A DNA stretch of 64,000 nucleotides from Pseudonocardia hierapolitana (lineage in GTDB: Bacteria > Actinomycetota > Actinomycetes > Mycobacteriales > Pseudonocardiaceae): positions 4,340,001-4,404,000 of the forward strand of contig NZ_VIWU01000001.1 of the NCBI RefSeq assembly GCF_007994075.1, read 5' to 3'. The position numbers and the translations under genes are program-made. The notes beneath the pieces are model-generated. The model saw nothing but the letters and a program-made list of their open reading frames with translations, was not told the DNA's origin and ran no database searches. Positions 40,054 through 48,706 of this stretch are shown here, in pieces. Each line of letters starts with the position of its first letter. Within the stretch, counting starts at the first letter, position 1.

Positions 40054-41379
40054 TCACGCGCGCCCGTGGTGGACGCGGAACACGTCGTCCGGGTCGACGG
40101 CGCGCTTGACCGCCGCGAGCCGGGCGGCGTCGGCCGGCAGGTAGCCGGTGGCCAGCTGCGCCGCGGTGACGTCCGGCCCCGACAGGAAGTTCACGCACAC
40201 CCCGCCGGTGCTCCACGGCGCCATCGCCGCGAACAGCCGGTCGTACGCCGCCCGCAGCGCGGGCACCTGCTCGGGCTCCGCCGCCGCGCCCGCGTACAGC
40301 ACGAACGCGCCGTCGCGGCGGGCGAGCGCGCTGGGCACCGCCCGGGGCCGGGCGAGCGCGCCGCCCATGAGCCGCAGCTCGACCAGGTACGGCGCGTCCG
40401 CGCCGGGCCCCGCGTGGCGCAGCAGCTCCGCGACGGCCGCGGCGTCGAGGGACGCCAGCATCGCGTTGCGGGCGTGGAACGGCACCGGGGTCGTCGGCTC
40501 GGCGTGGATCGAGCCGACCGCCGAGTACGGCATCTCCGCGACGGTGTCGGTCACCGGCCCGAGGCCGCGGAACGGGCGCACCAGCCGTTCCCCGTCCTCG
40601 GCGCTGCCGGTGAACGCGAACCGGACGTGGACGACGTACCGGCCGCGCAACGCGTCGGGCAGCACGGGCAGGTCCGGCATCCGGATCAGCAGGACCGACG
40701 AGCCCATGGCCTCCGGTGCGGTCCGGATCCACTCGGCCCAGGTGGTGAGCACGCGCTGCGCGTCGGCCGCGGCGAAATGCATGCCGCCCCCGTACAGCCG
40801 CGCCACCGGGTGCAGGTCGATCTCGATCGCGACCACGACGCCGAGCGTGCCCTTGCCGCCCCCGCGCAGCGCCCAGAACAGCTCGGTCTCCTCGGAGGCC
40901 GTCGCCCGGCGCAGCACGCCGTCGGCCGTGACGACCTCCAGCGCGCGGATGTGGTCGACGGCCCAGCCGAGGCTGCGCCCGAGCATCCCGATGCCGCCGC
41001 CGAGGTGGTAGGAGACCACCCCGACCTCGGGCGAGGAACCGTTCAGCGGGGCGAGGCCGTGCTCGGCGGCCGCGCGCACCAACGCACCGCCGCGGACGCC
41101 CGCCTCGACGCGCGCGGTGCGGGCGACCGGGTCGATCGTGATGCCGTCCATCCGGGACGTGGTGATCAGGACGGCGCCGTCGGCACTGCGCGACGGGCCG
41201 TGGCCGGTTGCCTGTACGGCGACCCCGAGGCCGCGGGCGGTGGCGTAGCGGATCGCCGCGACGACGTCGTCGACGGAGGCGGCGGGCACGACGACCTCGG
41301 GCTCGTGTTCGACGGAGAGGTTGTAGCCGGTGCGCTCGGTGTCGTAACCGGGATCGGCGGCGGAGAGGAAGCTTGTCAT
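40054..41379 (-). CDS. FAD-linked oxidase, berberine-bridge-enzyme-like
   Basis: A 441-residue PCMH-type flavoprotein. The FAD-binding loop with the likely covalent His is in QATGHGPSRSADGAVLITTS, the pyrophosphate site in SYHLGGGIGMLGRSLGW, and a BBE motif closes the protein (FLSGPDVTAAQ, VDPDDVFRVHH). The second covalent residue, a Cys in bicovalent members, is not seen in the usual GGG loop. It should oxidise an alcohol, sugar or alkaloid-like substrate with O2. Divergent LysR gene 70 bases away is a likely regulator; tail four bases from the R2lox stop. Confidence 0.85.
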   Translation of the reverse strand: MTSFLSAADPGYDTERTGYNLSVEHEPEVVVPAASVDDVVAAIRYATARGLGVAVQATGHGPSRSADGAVLITTSRMDGITIDPVARTARVEAGVRGGALVRAAAEHGLAPLNGSSPEVGVVSYHLGGGIGMLGRSLGWAVDHIRALEVVTADGVLRRATASEETELFWALRGGGKGTLGVVVAIEIDLHPVARLYGGGMHFAAADAQRVLTTWAEWIRTAPEAMGSSVLLIRMPDLPVLPDALRGRYVVHVRFAFTGSAEDGERLVRPFRGLGPVTDTVAEMPYSAVGSIHAEPTTPVPFHARNAMLASLDAAAVAELLRHAGPGADAPYLVELRLMGGALARPRAVPSALARRDGAFVLYAGAAAEPEQVPALRAAYDRLFAAMAPWSTGGVCVNFLSGPDVTAAQLATGYLPADAARLAAVKRAVDPDDVFRVHHGRA

Positions 41380-41435
41380 GCCTCGACTATCTGTGTGCTG
41401 ACCTGCGGGAACAACGACGGATCCGGCATGGACTG

Positions 41436-41451
41436 ATAACCTCTGAGTTAT
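41436..41451. promoter_or_regulatory. LysR-type dyad ATAAC-N6-GTTAT overlapping a leaderless start
   Basis: Perfect five-base arms centred at about 41444 overlap both the -10 element TAACCT (41437-41442) and the ATG (41450) of the LysR gene. The -10 ends seven bases before the ATG, so the message should be leaderless. Bound regulator would block its own transcription; the divergent FAD oxidase is the likely activated target. Confidence 0.6.
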
Positions 41452-42286
41452 GGAACGCCGGGAGATCGAGATCTTCCTGACCCTCGCGGAAGAGCTGCAC
41501 TTCGGGCGTACGGCGCAGCGGTTGCTCGTCTCCCAGGCCCGGGTCAGCCAGACGATCGCGAAGCTCGAGCGGCGGTTCGGCGTCTCGCTGTTCGAGCGCA
41601 CCAGCCGCCGGGTGGCCCTCACCCCCGTCGGCGCCGCGCTGTACGCCGACGTGCGCGCCGGCCACGACCGCATCGAGAAGGGCATCGCCGCGGCGGTCGC
41701 GGCGGGCCGGGGGGTCACCGGCACGCTCGCCGTCGGGCTGGAGGCGCCCGCCGTGGCGGAGCTCGCCGCCGACGTGTTCGCCCGCTTCCGGGCGCGGCAC
41801 CCGAGCGTCGAGGTCGTGTTCCGCGAGACCGGCTTCACCGATCCGCTCGACCTGCTGCGCGATGGCGAGGTCGACGTCGCCGTCACGAACGCCCCGGTCG
41901 ACGAGGGGGCGTTCGAGGAGGGGCCCGAGGTGTACCGCGAGCCCGTGGTGCTCGCGGTGGCGCGCGGGCACCGCCTGGCGGACCGGGAGACCGTGGCACT
42001 GGCCGACCTCGACGGCGAGACCGTGTTCCGGGCGGGCCGGCGCGCCGCGCCCTACCGGCGGGGGCCCGACCGCACCGCGGGCACCCTGCTGGAACTCATG
42101 GCGCTCATCGCAGCCGGTGAGGGCGTCTGCCCGCTGGCCGCGCACGCCGCCGACTACTTCGCCCGCCCGAGCCTGGCCATGGTGCCGTTCGAGCCGGGTT
42201 CGCCCCCGGTGCGCTGGGTGCTGTGCTGGCGACGCGGGCAGCGCACGGCCCGCGTCGCGTCGCTCGCGGCTGCGGTCAGAGGCTGA
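41450..42286 (+). CDS. LysR family transcriptional regulator
   Basis: A 278-residue regulator. The N-terminal winged helix (EIFLTLAEELHFGRTAQRLLVSQARVSQTIAKLERRFG) is classic LysR, followed by a periplasmic-binding-protein-like effector domain (LAVGLEAPAVAELAADVFARF onward). It is slightly shorter than the usual 300 residues but complete. Divergent to the FAD oxidase, which is its probable target; the effector may be that enzyme's substrate. Confidence 0.88.
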   Translation: MERREIEIFLTLAEELHFGRTAQRLLVSQARVSQTIAKLERRFGVSLFERTSRRVALTPVGAALYADVRAGHDRIEKGIAAAVAAGRGVTGTLAVGLEAPAVAELAADVFARFRARHPSVEVVFRETGFTDPLDLLRDGEVDVAVTNAPVDEGAFEEGPEVYREPVVLAVARGHRLADRETVALADLDGETVFRAGRRAAPYRRGPDRTAGTLLELMALIAAGEGVCPLAAHAADYFARPSLAMVPFEPGSPPVRWVLCWRRGQRTARVASLAAAVRG

Positions 42287-42302
42287 GACCGGCGCAGCTG
42301 CG

Positions 42303-42806
42303 TCAGGCCCAGCTCGGGTAGGCCGGGGCCGCCTCGGCGTACCGCTCGCTCCAGTTCGGGAGCGGGGCGTCGCCGAGGTGCGCCTCCAGCCGGTCGAGGA
42401 AGGCGTGGGTGCCGGGGATGAACCCCTTGGCGTTGCGGACGGACAGGCCGCGGTGGGTGAACGTGAGCAGTGTTCCCGTGCCGTCCTCGACGAGCTCGTA
42501 GCGGACGACCCCGTCCTCGACGATGCGCTGGTGCCACTCGTGCTCGAGCACGTGCGGCGGATCCCAGACGAGGATGCGGCCGGTCATGCGCTTCTGCTCG
42601 ACGGCGGCGGGCGGCTCCGCGGCCACCATCTCGATCGTGCCGCCCGCGCGGCCGTCGATGACGGTCTCGCCGAACCAGGCCGCGCGCTCGGCCGGGTCGG
42701 TGAGCGCGGCCCACACCGCGTGGACCGGGTGAGGCAGGTGGCGGCGGAAGGTGATCGTGGCGTGGTCGCCGTCGATCACCAGGTCTCCGTAGCGGTCGTC
42801 GGTCAT
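42303..42806 (-). CDS. SRPBCC (AHSA1/START-like) family protein
   Basis: A 167-residue helix-grip protein. HPVHAVWAALTDPAERAAWF is the canonical N-terminal helix of AHSA1-type SRPBCC proteins, and WDPPHVLEHEW and GTGTLLTFTHRGL follow in order. It may bind a small hydrophobic ligand. Its ATG overlaps the ArsR stop (ATGA). ArsR-SRPBCC pairs are widespread in actinobacteria; function generally unproven. Confidence 0.82.
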   Translation of the reverse strand: MTDDRYGDLVIDGDHATITFRRHLPHPVHAVWAALTDPAERAAWFGETVIDGRAGGTIEMVAAEPPAAVEQKRMTGRILVWDPPHVLEHEWHQRIVEDGVVRYELVEDGTGTLLTFTHRGLSVRNAKGFIPGTHAFLDRLEAHLGDAPLPNWSERYAEAAPAYPSWA

Positions 42807-43114
42807 CTGTCGTTCCGTTCTGCGAGGTGTTGCTCCAGGGCGGCGAGGTGGTCGTGCCAGTACCTGCGGTACCGGCTGAGCCAGCTGTCGATCTCGATCA
42901 GCCGCTCGGCCCGCAGGGAGTAGATCCGTCGTTGCCCGTCGGGGCGGACCTCGACGAGGCCGACCTCGCGCAGGATCCGCAGATGGCGGGACACGGCGGG
43001 CTGGGTGAGCGCGGGCAGGCTCGCGACGAGCTCGCCCGCGGGTCGCTCCCGCTCGACGAGCAGATCGAGAAGTACCCGCCGATGGGGCTCCGCGACGGCT
43101 TCGAACACGTCCAC
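42803..43114 (-). CDS. ArsR family transcriptional regulator
   Basis: A 103-residue winged-helix repressor. LASLPALTQPAVSRHLRILREVGLVEVRPDGQRRIYSL-like segments (recognition helix QPAVSRHLRIL) match the ArsR/SmtB fold. The metal-binding cysteines of classic ArsR are absent, as in the group paired with SRPBCC proteins, so the signal is probably organic. GTG start. An AT-rich element upstream (43131-43150) is a candidate operator. Confidence 0.85.
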   Translation of the reverse strand: MDVFEAVAEPHRRVLLDLLVERERPAGELVASLPALTQPAVSRHLRILREVGLVEVRPDGQRRIYSLRAERLIEIDSWLSRYRRYWHDHLAALEQHLAERNDR

Positions 43115-43130
43115 GGCCCAAGTATCACAT

Positions 43131-43150
43131 CAAGCGTATATATGCGTCAA
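43131..43150. promoter_or_regulatory. AT-rich candidate ArsR operator/promoter
   Basis: CAAGCGTATATATGCGTCAA stands out as a TATATA core flanked by GCG on both sides, in otherwise GC-rich sequence, 17-36 bases before the ArsR start. It probably contains the -10 region and the site through which ArsR represses itself. The rest of the 270-base gap to the mce operon shows only the hairpin below. Confidence 0.45.
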
Positions 43151-43285
43151 CAGATATTTCGGGGAGTGAACATCGTCGCCGGTCGGGTGGGGTTTCGGGG
43201 ACGCAGAGCGACCGCGTACTGCGCCTGGTCGACCTGCTACGGTCCGATCGGAGCAACTTCCCGCTCGGGACCTGACTCGCGAGTA

Positions 43286-43301
43286 ACCCGCCTCGGCGGG
43301 T
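43286..43301 (+). terminator. small hairpin ahead of the mce operon
   Basis: ACCCGC-CTCG-GCGGGT forms a six-base-pair stem with a tetraloop 84 bases before the ATPase start. It may be an attenuator or stability element in the mce leader. Confidence 0.4.
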
Positions 43302-43384
43302 GTCGTTGACCCGTTATGGGAGCCGCCGCCCAGCTCCGCGCCAGAGTCGGCAAGGCCCCACCGGAATTCGTTCAGGAGGCGTCG

Positions 43385-44506
43385 GTGGCGGGTGTCGAGG
43401 TGAAGGTCGAAGGGCTGTCCAAGTCCTTCGGGCGCGCCAACATCTGGTCCGACGTCACGCTCACGCTCCCGCCCGGCGAGGTGTCGGTGCTGCTCGGCCC
43501 GTCGGGCACGGGCAAGTCGGTGTTCCTGAAGACGCTGATCGGCCTGCTGAAGCCGGAGCAGGGCTCCATCTTCATCCACGACACCGACCTCGTGCGGTGC
43601 TCGGAGTCGCGCCTGTACGAGCTGCGCAAGCTGTTCGGCGTGCTGTTCCAGGACGGCGCGCTGTTCGGCTCCATGAACCTCTACGACAACATCGCGTTCC
43701 CGCTGCGCGAGCACACGAAGAAGTCCGAGTCGGAGATCCGGGACATCGTCGAGGAGAAGATGGCGATGGTCGGCCTCACCGGCGACGAGGACAAGCTCCC
43801 CGGGGAGATCTCCGGCGGCATGCGCAAGCGGGCCGGGCTGGCCAGGGCGCTGGTGCTCGACCCCGAGATCATCCTGTTCGACGAGCCGGACTCGGGCCTC
43901 GACCCGGTGCGCACCGCGTACCTCAACCAGCTGATCATCGACCTGAACGCGCAGACGGACGCCACGTTCCTGATCGTCACGCACGACATCAACACCGCGC
44001 AGACGGTGCCGGACAACATCGGGATGCTCTACCGCAAGCACCTGGCGATGTTCGGGCCGCGCGAGGTGCTGCTGACCTCGGAGGAACCGGTGGTCGCGCA
44101 GTTCCTCAACGGGCGCCGCGAGGGCCCGATCGGCATGTCGGAGGAGAAGGACACCGCCCAGGCGGCCCGCGAGATGGAGGAGGCGGGCGAGCTGGAGGGC
44201 CTGCCCCCGCTCAAGCCGCAGCTTCAGCCGAGCACCGGGGTGGGGGAGCGTCGCGCCGTCGGCCGCAGGCGCGAGCGCGTGCTGCAGATGCTGCACACGC
44301 TCCCGCCGGCGGCGCAGCAGGCCATCCGCGACAGCTACGCGCAGGATGACATGCCCGCCGACCCGCCCACCGGTCCGATCCCGCGGCCCCTGCCGCGGCC
44401 GCGGTTCGCGTCGCCGGACCTCGCCCGCGACGAGCCCACCGAGGTGATCGGCGGTTTCGACCCCGGCTACGACGACCCGTCGTCCCGTGACGAGGGCCGG
44501 GCCTGA
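43385..44506 (+). CDS. mkl: Mce-associated ABC transporter ATP-binding protein (MlaF/Mkl-like)
   Basis: A 373-residue ATPase powering Mce lipid import. Walker A GPSGTGKS at 38-45, Q-loop in VLFQDGALFGSMNLYDN, signature ISGGMRKRAGLARAL, Walker B EIILFDEPDSGLDP and H-loop VTHD are all intact. GALFGS and NIAFPLREHT are hallmarks of the MlaF group. A 120-residue C-terminal extension rich in Pro and Glu follows the ATPase core. GTG at 43385 is preferred because AGGAGG precedes it by five bases; an in-frame ATG at 43316 would add 23 residues. Confidence 0.88.
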   Translation: MAGVEVKVEGLSKSFGRANIWSDVTLTLPPGEVSVLLGPSGTGKSVFLKTLIGLLKPEQGSIFIHDTDLVRCSESRLYELRKLFGVLFQDGALFGSMNLYDNIAFPLREHTKKSESEIRDIVEEKMAMVGLTGDEDKLPGEISGGMRKRAGLARALVLDPEIILFDEPDSGLDPVRTAYLNQLIIDLNAQTDATFLIVTHDINTAQTVPDNIGMLYRKHLAMFGPREVLLTSEEPVVAQFLNGRREGPIGMSEEKDTAQAAREMEEAGELEGLPPLKPQLQPSTGVGERRAVGRRRERVLQMLHTLPPAAQQAIRDSYAQDDMPADPPTGPIPRPLPRPRFASPDLARDEPTEVIGGFDPGYDDPSSRDEGRA

Positions 44507-44514
44507 GGCAGCCG

Positions 44515-45294
44515 ATGACAGCTCCCGCCCCGATCACCCGTGCCCTCACCCCGGTCGGCCGGCTCTTCGGCCTCGGTGTGGCCGTGGTGCGCAACGCCTT
44601 CCAGCCGCCCTTCCAGCTGGCCGAGTACATCGAGCAGACGTGGTTCGTCACCAAGGTCTCGGCGCTGCCGACGGCGTTGTTCACGATCCCGTTCGGCGCC
44701 ACGATCGCGCTGCTGCTGGCCGAGCTCACCCGGCAGTTCGGCGCGCAGAGTCAGACCGGCGCCGGTGCGGTGCTCGCGATCGTGCAGCAGGCCGCCCCGA
44801 TCGTCACCGCGCTGCTGATCGCCGGAGCCGGCGGGAGTGCGGTCTGCGCCGACCTGGGCGCGCGCACCATCCGCGAGGAGATCGCGGCCATGGAGGTGCT
44901 GGGCATCTCGCCGATCCAGCGGCTCGTGGTGCCGCGCGTGCTCGCGATGGCCACCACCGCCGTGGTGCTCAACGGGCTGGCCAGCGTGGTCGGTGTGGCG
45001 GGCGGCTACTACTTCAACGTGATCGTCCAGGGCGGCACGCCCGGGGCGTACATCGCGAGCTTCTCCGCCGTGGCGCAGGTCTCCGACATCGTCGTGAGCG
45101 AGATCAAGGCGTTCCTGTTCGGCTTCACGGCCGGTGTCGTGGCGGCCTATCGGGGCCTCAACCCACCGCCGGGGCCCAAGGGCGTCGGTGACGCGGTGAA
45201 CCAGTCCGTCGTCATCTCGTTCGTGCTCGTGTTCCTGATCAACCTCGTGCTGACGGGCCTGTACCTCGAGCTCGTCCCGCCGAAGGGGTCGTGA
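44515..45294 (+). CDS. yrbEA: MlaE-family ABC permease YrbEA
   Basis: A 259-residue inner-membrane permease. Five to six helices and the MlaE core AGAGGSAVCADLGARTIREEIAAMEVLG, which includes the coupling helix to the ATPase, identify it. With YrbEB it forms the membrane channel above which the Mce proteins stack. It starts eight bases after the ATPase stop. Confidence 0.93.
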   Translation: MTAPAPITRALTPVGRLFGLGVAVVRNAFQPPFQLAEYIEQTWFVTKVSALPTALFTIPFGATIALLLAELTRQFGAQSQTGAGAVLAIVQQAAPIVTALLIAGAGGSAVCADLGARTIREEIAAMEVLGISPIQRLVVPRVLAMATTAVVLNGLASVVGVAGGYYFNVIVQGGTPGAYIASFSAVAQVSDIVVSEIKAFLFGFTAGVVAAYRGLNPPPGPKGVGDAVNQSVVISFVLVFLINLVLTGLYLELVPPKGS

Positions 45295-45295
45295 C

Positions 45296-46135
45296 GTGGC
45301 GCTGCTGAACGGCAGGGCGCGGCGCGTCGTCACGGGCCCGCTGACCGTCCTCGACCAGCTGGGCGACCAGCTCTCGCTCTACGTGCGCGCGATCGCGTGG
45401 ACGCCGCGCACGCTGCGCCGGTACCGCGGCGAGATCGGGCGCCTGCTCGCCGAGGTCAGCTTCGGGTCCGGCGCGCTCATCGTCATCCTCGGCACGGCGG
45501 GCGTGATGCTGTCGCTGTCGCTGTTCGTCGGCAGCCTCGTGGGTCTGCAGGGCTTCCGCGCGCTCGACTCGCTCGGCGTCGAGGCGCTCACCGGCTTCAT
45601 CACGGCCTACTTCAACACCCGCGACATCGCCCCGCTCGTCGCCGCGGCCGCGCTGACGGCCACGCTCGGCGCCGGCTTCACCGCGCAGCTGGGCGCGATG
45701 CGGATCTCGGAGGAGGTCGACGCGCTGGAGGTGATGGCCGTGCCCAGCGTGCCGTTCCTCATCACCACCCGCATGATCGCCGGCGTCATCGCGATCATCC
45801 CGATGTACACGATCGGCCTGCTGGCGAGCTTCGCGGCGTCCCGGCTGAACGTGACGTTGATCAACGGCCTCGCCGGCGGCACGTACGACCACTACTTCGA
45901 CCTGTTCCTGCCGGTCACCGACGTCCTGTACTCGTACCTCAAGGTGATCGTCTTCGCGGTCGTCATCATCCTGATCCACTGCCACTACGGGTACACGGCC
46001 CGCGGTGGCCCCGCGGGTGTCGGCATCGCGGTGGGCCGCTCGGTGCGGCTGTCGATCGTGAGCACCGCGATCCTCGACTTCTTCCTCACGCTGGTGCTGT
46101 TCGGCACCGAGACGTCGGTGCGGGTGGCCGGATGA
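45296..46135 (+). CDS. yrbEB: MlaE-family ABC permease YrbEB
   Basis: A 279-residue permease, second half of the Mce channel. The core AALTATLGAGFTAQLGAMRI and SEEVDALEVMAVPSVPFL match the MlaE family, with an amphipathic N-terminal segment before the first helix. GTG start one base after the yrbEA stop. Its TGA overlaps the mceA ATG (ATGA). Confidence 0.93.
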   Translation: MALLNGRARRVVTGPLTVLDQLGDQLSLYVRAIAWTPRTLRRYRGEIGRLLAEVSFGSGALIVILGTAGVMLSLSLFVGSLVGLQGFRALDSLGVEALTGFITAYFNTRDIAPLVAAAALTATLGAGFTAQLGAMRISEEVDALEVMAVPSVPFLITTRMIAGVIAIIPMYTIGLLASFAASRLNVTLINGLAGGTYDHYFDLFLPVTDVLYSYLKVIVFAVVIILIHCHYGYTARGGPAGVGIAVGRSVRLSIVSTAILDFFLTLVLFGTETSVRVAG

Positions 46136-47439
46136 AACGCCGTTTGCAGGGGTTGCTGTTCGTCGTCGTGCTGCTGGCGCTCGTCGGGCTGTCGGTCGGG
46201 AGCTACGCCGGGGCGTTCGACCGCGGCGTTCCGGTCACGCTGCAGGTGGACCGGGTCGGCAACCAGCTCGCCGAGAAGGCCGACGTCAAGGTTCGCGGGC
46301 TGGACGTCGGGAAGGTCACGTCCGTCACCACCGACGGCGAGAACGCCACGGTGCAGCTCACGATCGACCCGGACAAGGTCGACCTGATCCCGGCGAACGT
46401 CTCGGCGCAGCTCATCCCCAAGACGCTCTTCGGTGAGCGCTACGTCTCGCTCGTGCTGCCCGACGGCCCGCGCGCGCAGCTGCTCTCGGCCGGGGACGTG
46501 ATCCCGATGGACCGCAGTGCGTCGGCCCGCGAGCTGGAGCGCGTGCTCGACGGCCTGCTCCCGCTGCTCACGGCCGTCGAGCCGCAGGAGCTGGCCACCA
46601 CGCTCGGCGCGATGTCGCAGGCCCTCGAAGGGCGCGGTGAGAACCTGGGGCAGACGCTGGTGCGGCTGCAGCAGCTGACGTCGGGCCTCCGCCCGGCCAT
46701 CCCGGACCTGCAGGCGGACATCACCGAGCTCGCCGACTTCGCCCGCAACGTCGACGCGGCCGCCCCGGACCTGCTCGACGCGCTGGAGGACTTCACCGTC
46801 ACCAGCCGCACGGTGGTGGAGCAGCGCGCCCAGCTGCGCGAGCTGCTGACCAGCGTCACCGCCGCGTCGGACGACCTGCGCGGGTTCCTGGACGCCAACG
46901 GCGACAACATCATCGCGCTCGCCGACTCGGCCCGTCCGACGCTCGCGACCCTCGCCCGGTACTCGCCGGAGTTCCCGTGCCTGTTCAACCAGCTGGCCGG
47001 GCTCGTACCGCGGCTCGACGAGGCGTTCGGCGCCGGCAGCGACAACCCCGGCCTGCGCGCCACCATCGAGATCGTCGCGAGCCAGGGCAAGTACATCCCC
47101 GACCAGGACGAGCCGCGCTACCTCGACGACCGTGGCCCCCGCTGCTACCCGATCCTCACCCCGGGGCCGGACCAGCCGCCGGACGGCCCGTTCAAGGACG
47201 GCACGGAGCCGCACGACAACCCGCCGACGACCACCCAGTACGGCGACGCGGAGGACTTCGGGGCCGTCCCGACGTCCTACTCGGGCGCCGACATGGGCGT
47301 GCCCAACTCGCCGGGTGAGCGCCAGGTCGTCAACGAGCTGCTGGCGCTCCAGCAGGGCACGTCGCCCGACGCGATGCCCGCGTGGAGCACGATGCTCGTC
47401 GGTCCGCTCTACCGCGGGACCGAGGTGAAGGTGACATGA
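46132..47439 (+). CDS. mceA: Mce family protein A
   Basis: A 435-residue exported protein anchored by an N-terminal helix (LLFVVVLLALVGLSVGSYA). The MCE/MlaD domain (VTLQVDRVGNQLAEKADVKVRGLDVGKV through LIPKTLFGERYVSLVL) is at about 35-110, followed by a long helical region which, in Mce hexamers, builds a hydrophobic tunnel. The C-terminal part has two Cys (EFPCLFNQ, PRCYPI). It is coupled to yrbEB by ATGA, and its own stop overlaps the ATG of a bridging micro-ORF. Confidence 0.93.
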   Translation: MKRRLQGLLFVVVLLALVGLSVGSYAGAFDRGVPVTLQVDRVGNQLAEKADVKVRGLDVGKVTSVTTDGENATVQLTIDPDKVDLIPANVSAQLIPKTLFGERYVSLVLPDGPRAQLLSAGDVIPMDRSASARELERVLDGLLPLLTAVEPQELATTLGAMSQALEGRGENLGQTLVRLQQLTSGLRPAIPDLQADITELADFARNVDAAAPDLLDALEDFTVTSRTVVEQRAQLRELLTSVTAASDDLRGFLDANGDNIIALADSARPTLATLARYSPEFPCLFNQLAGLVPRLDEAFGAGSDNPGLRATIEIVASQGKYIPDQDEPRYLDDRGPRCYPILTPGPDQPPDGPFKDGTEPHDNPPTTTQYGDAEDFGAVPTSYSGADMGVPNSPGERQVVNELLALQQGTSPDAMPAWSTMLVGPLYRGTEVKVT

Positions 47440-47516
47440 GCGAGCGTCAGCGAGCGAATCATCAGCACAGCGGCTGCGCGAAGCGCCGTCCGAGCGCCAG
47501 CGAGGGCGAGCGATGA
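47436..47516 (+). CDS. 26-codon micro-ORF bridging mceA and mceB
   Basis: An open frame starts at an ATG overlapping the mceA TGA (ATGA) and ends in a TGA overlapping the mceB ATG (ATGA). The peptide starts MSERQRANHQHSGCAKRR and is hydrophilic. The DNA is a GAGCGAGCGTCAGCGAGCGA-type low-complexity repeat, the only non-overlapping junction in the mce run. Its value may lie in passing ribosomes from mceA to mceB, not in the peptide. Confidence 0.45.
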   Translation: MSERQRANHQHSGCAKRRPSASEGER

Positions 47517-48706
47517 AGCGGATCCCGGTCGCCCCACTGGTCAAGTTCCTGTCGCTCGCGGTGGTGGTGGCGCTGTGCACCACCGTGCTCGCCCTGACCA
47601 TCGCCAACGCCTCCGGTGGCGCCCGCACCACCTACACCGCGCGCTTCACCGACGCGAGCGGGCTGTTGCCCGGCGACGACGTGCGGATCGCCGGGGTGAT
47701 CGTCGGCACCGTCGACGACGTGCGGATCGCCGACCGGCGGTTCGCGGAGGTCGAGTTCAGCGTGGCGGCCGACCAGCCGCTCCCGGCGTCGGTGGGGGCG
47801 TCGATCCTGTACCGCAACCTCATCGGGCAGCGCTACCTCGCGCTCGAGCAGGGCGCGGGGCCCTCCGGCGAGACGCTGCCCGAAGGCGGCACGATCCCCG
47901 TGGAGCGCACGCGCCCGCCGCTCAACCTCACCGTGCTCTTCAACGGGTTCAAGCCGCTGCTCACCGCGCTCGACCCGGACCAGGTGAACCAGCTCTCCTT
48001 CGAGATCATCCAGGTGCTGCAGGGCCAGGGCGGCACGGTGAAGAGCCTGCTCGCCCACACCGCATCGCTCACCAACACCCTCGCCGACCGCGACGAGGTG
48101 ATCGGCCAGGTGATCGACAACCTCAACGCGGTGCTCGACACCGTGAACGCGCGCGACGAGCAGCTGTCGGAGCTCATCAGCTCACTGCAGGCGCTGGTGT
48201 CCGGCCTCGCGCAGGACCGCGAGCCGATCGGCGACGCGATCGTCTCGATCGGGGAGCTCACCGAGGTGACCGCGGGCTTCCTGGAGGACGCCCGGCCGCC
48301 GCTGCGCGACGACATCGGGCACCTCGGCGACCTGGCGGAGAACCTCAACGCGCAGGACGAGCACCTCGAGCGGACGATCAGGAACCTGCCGCCCAAGCTC
48401 GAGAAGGTCATCCGCGCAGGCAGCTACGGCAGCTGGTTCAACTTCTACCTGTGCGGGGCGAGCGGCAAGGTCGGCCTCTCGCCGTACATCCCGACCTTCG
48501 AGATCCCGGTGTTCGCCAGCGGTCAGCCCCGCTGCGGGGCCGACCCCGACGGCGAGGACAGCGGCAACACCGACTCGCTCGCCGGACTGCCCCTTCCCGA
48601 CCTGCCCCTGCCGGGCGGCGAACCCGGCGTGCCCGACCTTCCCGTGCCGGACCTGCCCGCGCCCGACCTGCCCCTGCTGTCCGACATCTCGCTCGGAGGC
48701 AACTGA
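47513..48706 (+). CDS. mceB: Mce family protein B
   Basis: A 397-residue Mce subunit. N-terminal signal anchor (FLSLAVVVALCTTVLALTIANAS), MCE domain (TYTARFTDASGLLPGDDVRIAG through GQRYLALEQ), then a helical region and a conserved Mce C-terminal segment (WFNFYLCGASG). The tail is made of LPLPDLP-like proline repeats. Its TGA overlaps the mceC ATG. Confidence 0.93.
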   Translation: MKRIPVAPLVKFLSLAVVVALCTTVLALTIANASGGARTTYTARFTDASGLLPGDDVRIAGVIVGTVDDVRIADRRFAEVEFSVAADQPLPASVGASILYRNLIGQRYLALEQGAGPSGETLPEGGTIPVERTRPPLNLTVLFNGFKPLLTALDPDQVNQLSFEIIQVLQGQGGTVKSLLAHTASLTNTLADRDEVIGQVIDNLNAVLDTVNARDEQLSELISSLQALVSGLAQDREPIGDAIVSIGELTEVTAGFLEDARPPLRDDIGHLGDLAENLNAQDEHLERTIRNLPPKLEKVIRAGSYGSWFNFYLCGASGKVGLSPYIPTFEIPVFASGQPRCGADPDGEDSGNTDSLAGLPLPDLPLPGGEPGVPDLPVPDLPAPDLPLLSDISLGGN

